Origin: Bacteroidales bacterium | Lineage (GTDB): Bacteria > Bacteroidota > Bacteroidia > Bacteroidales > Muribaculaceae | Assembly (NCBI GenBank): GCA_004554255.1 | Contig: SFNC01000033.1 | Location: 1 to 17,685 of the forward strand | DNA: 17,685 bases | Direction of reading: 5' to 3' | In this document: positions 16,352 through 17,685 of the stretch, piece by piece | How positions within the stretch are numbered: the first letter of the stretch is position 1 | How the letters are laid out: each line of letters starts with the position of its first letter | Notes under the pieces: generated by a model | Told to the model about the DNA's origin: nothing | The model's input: only the letters and a program-made list of their open reading frames with translations | Databases searched by the model: none | Made by a program: the position numbers and the translations under genes

Positions 16352-17014
16352 ATGGTACAACCATCAATCTCCATATCCAAAGAACAAGTAGCATCAATGC
16401 CCCTGGTGGATCTGCCGGGAGGCATAGAATCTATAACCCTGGTGGACTCTGCCGCAAAGGCCAAAATGGCGTTGCGCGCACTTAACAAATGTGCGTACAT
16501 AGGATTTGACACCGAAACAAAACCTACCTTTCAGCGCGGCGGACACATGCACAAGGTGGCTCTGCTGCAACTGAGCACGGACGACCACCACTTTCTGTTC
16601 CGGCTCACCGTCCCCGGGATATTTGAAATAGTAAGGCCGCTGCTCGAAAACCCCGATATAATTAAGGTGGGGCTTTCAGTGCACGACGACTATAACGCAC
16701 TGCGCAGACGCGGCGAAATTTCCCCGGCGGGATTCCTGGACCTACAGGATTACGCCAGAACATTCCATATCGCCGACATCTCGCTGCAGAAGATATATGC
16801 TATAATCTTCGGAGCAAGAATATCCAAAGGCCAGCGGCTGACAAACTGGGAGGCTGCGACCCTCACGGAGCAGCAGCAGATATACGCCGCGATAGACGCA
16901 TGGGCATGCCTGAAACTCTACAGATACATGCGTGCCGGAAACTTCCACCCCACCGAGTCGCCATACTGCCAAATGACAGCCGACGAACCACAAAACACCC
17001 CCGCAAATGGCTAA
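16352..17014 (+). CDS. Stand-alone DEDDy 3'-5' exonuclease (RNase D/WRN-exonuclease type)
   Basis: A 220-residue nuclease domain that removes nucleotides from 3' ends of RNA or DNA using two metal ions. Motif I is GFDTETKP, with D53 and E55. Motif II is KVGLSVHDDYNAL, with D112 or D113 as ligand. Motif III is YAAID, with Y178 and D182, the DEDDy signature. No HRDC or helicase domain is attached, unlike RNase D or WRN. I chose ATG 16352 rather than an in-frame ATG at 16253, because the longer version would overlap the barrel gene by about 80 bases and add a low-complexity tail that the family lacks. It lies 20 bases after the barrel gene and overlaps the next gene by eight bases, so translation is probably coupled. 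Natural substrate unknown. Confidence 0.9.
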   Translation: MVQPSISISKEQVASMPLVDLPGGIESITLVDSAAKAKMALRALNKCAYIGFDTETKPTFQRGGHMHKVALLQLSTDDHHFLFRLTVPGIFEIVRPLLENPDIIKVGLSVHDDYNALRRRGEISPAGFLDLQDYARTFHIADISLQKIYAIIFGARISKGQRLTNWEAATLTEQQQIYAAIDAWACLKLYRYMRAGNFHPTESPYCQMTADEPQNTPANG

Positions 17015-17261
17015 AATCCGTAAATCGACACTCATCCCCATAGCCCTGCTCGTTTACCTTGCCGTAATGGCCACAATAGGCTGGCGCAACTGGCAGGCCG
17101 GACAACTCACCACACTGTACTACTTCGGCATGGTAGCCATAACACTGCTGTGCATAATACTGCTGCACTTCAGCCTGCGCCGCCGCGAACGCCTCCGCGA
17201 CCTCCGCGACCGCGAGGACGACACCCGCAACGCCAACCAAAGCAAGACCACAAATCAATAA
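17007..17261 (+). CDS. Small two-helix inner-membrane protein, unknown function
   Basis: An 84-residue protein with two predicted transmembrane helices, at about 8-25 and 36-56, linked by a short loop (RNWQAGQLTT). A highly charged tail from about 57 (LRRRERLRDLRDREDD) should be cytoplasmic, as should the Lys/Arg-rich N-terminus. The ATG overlaps the last eight bases of the exonuclease gene in another frame, a typical sign of translational coupling. No family is recognised. The overlap, uninterrupted frame and clear membrane pattern support a real gene. Confidence 0.75.
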   Translation: MAKIRKSTLIPIALLVYLAVMATIGWRNWQAGQLTTLYYFGMVAITLLCIILLHFSLRRRERLRDLRDREDDTRNANQSKTTNQ

Positions 17262-17308
17262 AATAGTAGTAGAAATAAATAAAGAAAAACAAAAAAATCA
17301 GAAAAACG

Positions 17309-17340
17309 CTTGTATAATTCAGAAAAAAGCCTTACCTTTG
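17309..17340 (+). promoter_or_regulatory. Promoter of tRNA-Leu
   Basis: The -7 box TACCTTTG (17333-17340) matches TAnnTTTG exactly, and CTTG (17309-17312) lies 20 bases upstream as the -33 element. The inferred start is about 15 bases before the mature tRNA. The same -7 sequence is used at 4881-4888. Confidence 0.65.
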
Positions 17341-17360
17341 CACTCGCAATGATAACCAAT

Positions 17361-17441
17361 GCCCAGGTGGCGGAATGGTAGACGCGCTCGTTTCAGGTGC
17401 GAGTGGTGAGAGCCGTGCAGGTTCGAGTCCTGTTCTGGGCA
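17361..17441 (+). tRNA. tRNA-Leu, anticodon CAG
   Basis: An 81-base class II tRNA. The acceptor stem GCCCAGG (17361-17367) pairs with TCTGGGC (17434-17440), with discriminator A17441. The anticodon stem 17387-17391/17399-17403 carries the loop TTCAGGT, with anticodon CAG at 17394-17396, reading CUG. The variable arm (GGT...GCC) is long, as expected for Leu, and the T-loop is TTCGAGT. CCA is not encoded, so it must be added after transcription. Confidence 0.97.
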
Positions 17442-17446
17442 CAGTA

Positions 17447-17490
17447 AAAGAGAGATAACCGATTGAAAATCAATTAGTTATCTCTCTTTC
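17447..17490 (+). terminator. Intrinsic terminator after tRNA-Leu
   Basis: AAAGAGAGATAAC (17447-17459) pairs perfectly with GTTATCTCTCTTT (17477-17489), and an inner ATTGA/TCAAT stem extends the hairpin. A pyrimidine/T-rich tail (TTTCTTTTAT) follows. It lies six bases after the tRNA. Confidence 0.85.
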
Positions 17491-17650
17491 TTTTATCTCC
17501 ATCACACTGATTTGGTCACTTTTGGTCACCTTTTAAATATCGTACGGAATTCACAATCAGATAGATAGCCTCTTATTTTTAAGGTACATTTCTGTCAGCA
17601 CCGCTTTGTCGTTTTGTTTATATTCTTGATTAATATTTAGTTATATAAAT
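17491..17650. other. AT-rich gene-free spacer with a tandem 10-bp repeat
   Basis: No credible gene on either strand. The only structure seen is a near-perfect tandem repeat TTTGGTCACT/TTTGGTCACC (17511-17530). The stretch lies between two terminators facing each other and is clearly more AT-rich than the genes to its left. Confidence 0.6.
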
Positions 17651-17680
17651 AAAAAGGAGACCAACTTTTATGTCGCCTCC
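17651..17680 (-). terminator. Intrinsic terminator for a minus-strand gene beyond the right edge
   Basis: On the minus strand GGAGGCGAC (17680-17672) pairs with GTTGGTCTCC (17665-17656), allowing G-U pairs and one bulge, around an ATAAAA loop. TTTTTATTT follows directly. It implies that a minus-strand transcript enters from the right, whose gene ends at or just past the window edge. Confidence 0.65.
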
Positions 17681-17685
17681 CTGTA

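Noticed and set aside
17465..17530. Short minus-strand frame reading VTKSDQISVMEIKEREITN as a possible integrase remnant
   Set aside because: A stop codon lies two codons upstream and it overlaps the tRNA terminator hairpin. Nothing ties it to a recombinase.
1..17685. CRISPR array, toxin-antitoxin, restriction or phage-defence locus
   Set aside because: No array of regularly spaced repeats and no gene with such motifs was seen. All longer genes have other assignments or are membrane/envelope proteins of unknown role.

Overview
The window looks like a chromosomal segment from a Bacteroidales gut bacterium, probably near Muribaculaceae. The evidence is: -7 boxes of the Bacteroidetes form TAnnTTTG, starts without Shine-Dalgarno sequences, high coding GC with AT-rich spacers, a periplasmic GH31 enzyme, an anaerobic (class III) ribonucleotide reductase, and TPR and outer-membrane barrel proteins typical of the phylum. 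The family-level placement is inference.

Layout from left to right. Positions 1-4810 (minus strand) hold a three-gene unit, transcribed right to left: a 591-residue single-pass membrane protein of unknown function, a secreted GH31 alpha-glucosidase or glucosyltransferase, and riboflavin synthase ribE, which runs off the left edge. A promoter-like site lies at about 4881-4912. Positions 5073-5591 (plus) encode a small outer-membrane barrel. It converges on the minus-strand nrdD-nrdG operon (5659-8370), and a shared hairpin lies inside the last codons of nrdG. A good promoter and two 13-bp direct repeats lie upstream of nrdD. Positions 8653-10536 (minus) encode a biotin-carrying carboxyltransferase (OadA/PycB type), followed by a clear terminator.

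From 10711 to 17261 (plus) there is a run of five genes: a CpsB/YwqE-type PHP phosphatase, a 993-residue exported TPR protein, a 593-residue plug-less outer-membrane barrel, a stand-alone DEDDy 3'-5' exonuclease and an 84-residue two-helix membrane protein. The only sizeable gap in this run (14436-14549) holds a 12-bp terminal inverted repeat flanked by TA, resembling a small MITE. A tRNA-Leu(CAG) follows with its own promoter and terminator. The right edge is AT-rich and holds a terminator for a minus-strand gene that lies just outside the window.

Most of the content is ordinary core metabolism: riboflavin, dNTP synthesis in anaerobiosis, C3/C4 carboxylate metabolism and tRNA. The less-explained parts are the TPR/barrel pair, the 591-residue membrane protein, the repeats upstream of nrdD, the C8 tract in front of the GH31 gene and the MITE-like insert. 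No CRISPR array, phage, toxin-antitoxin or defence system was recognised.
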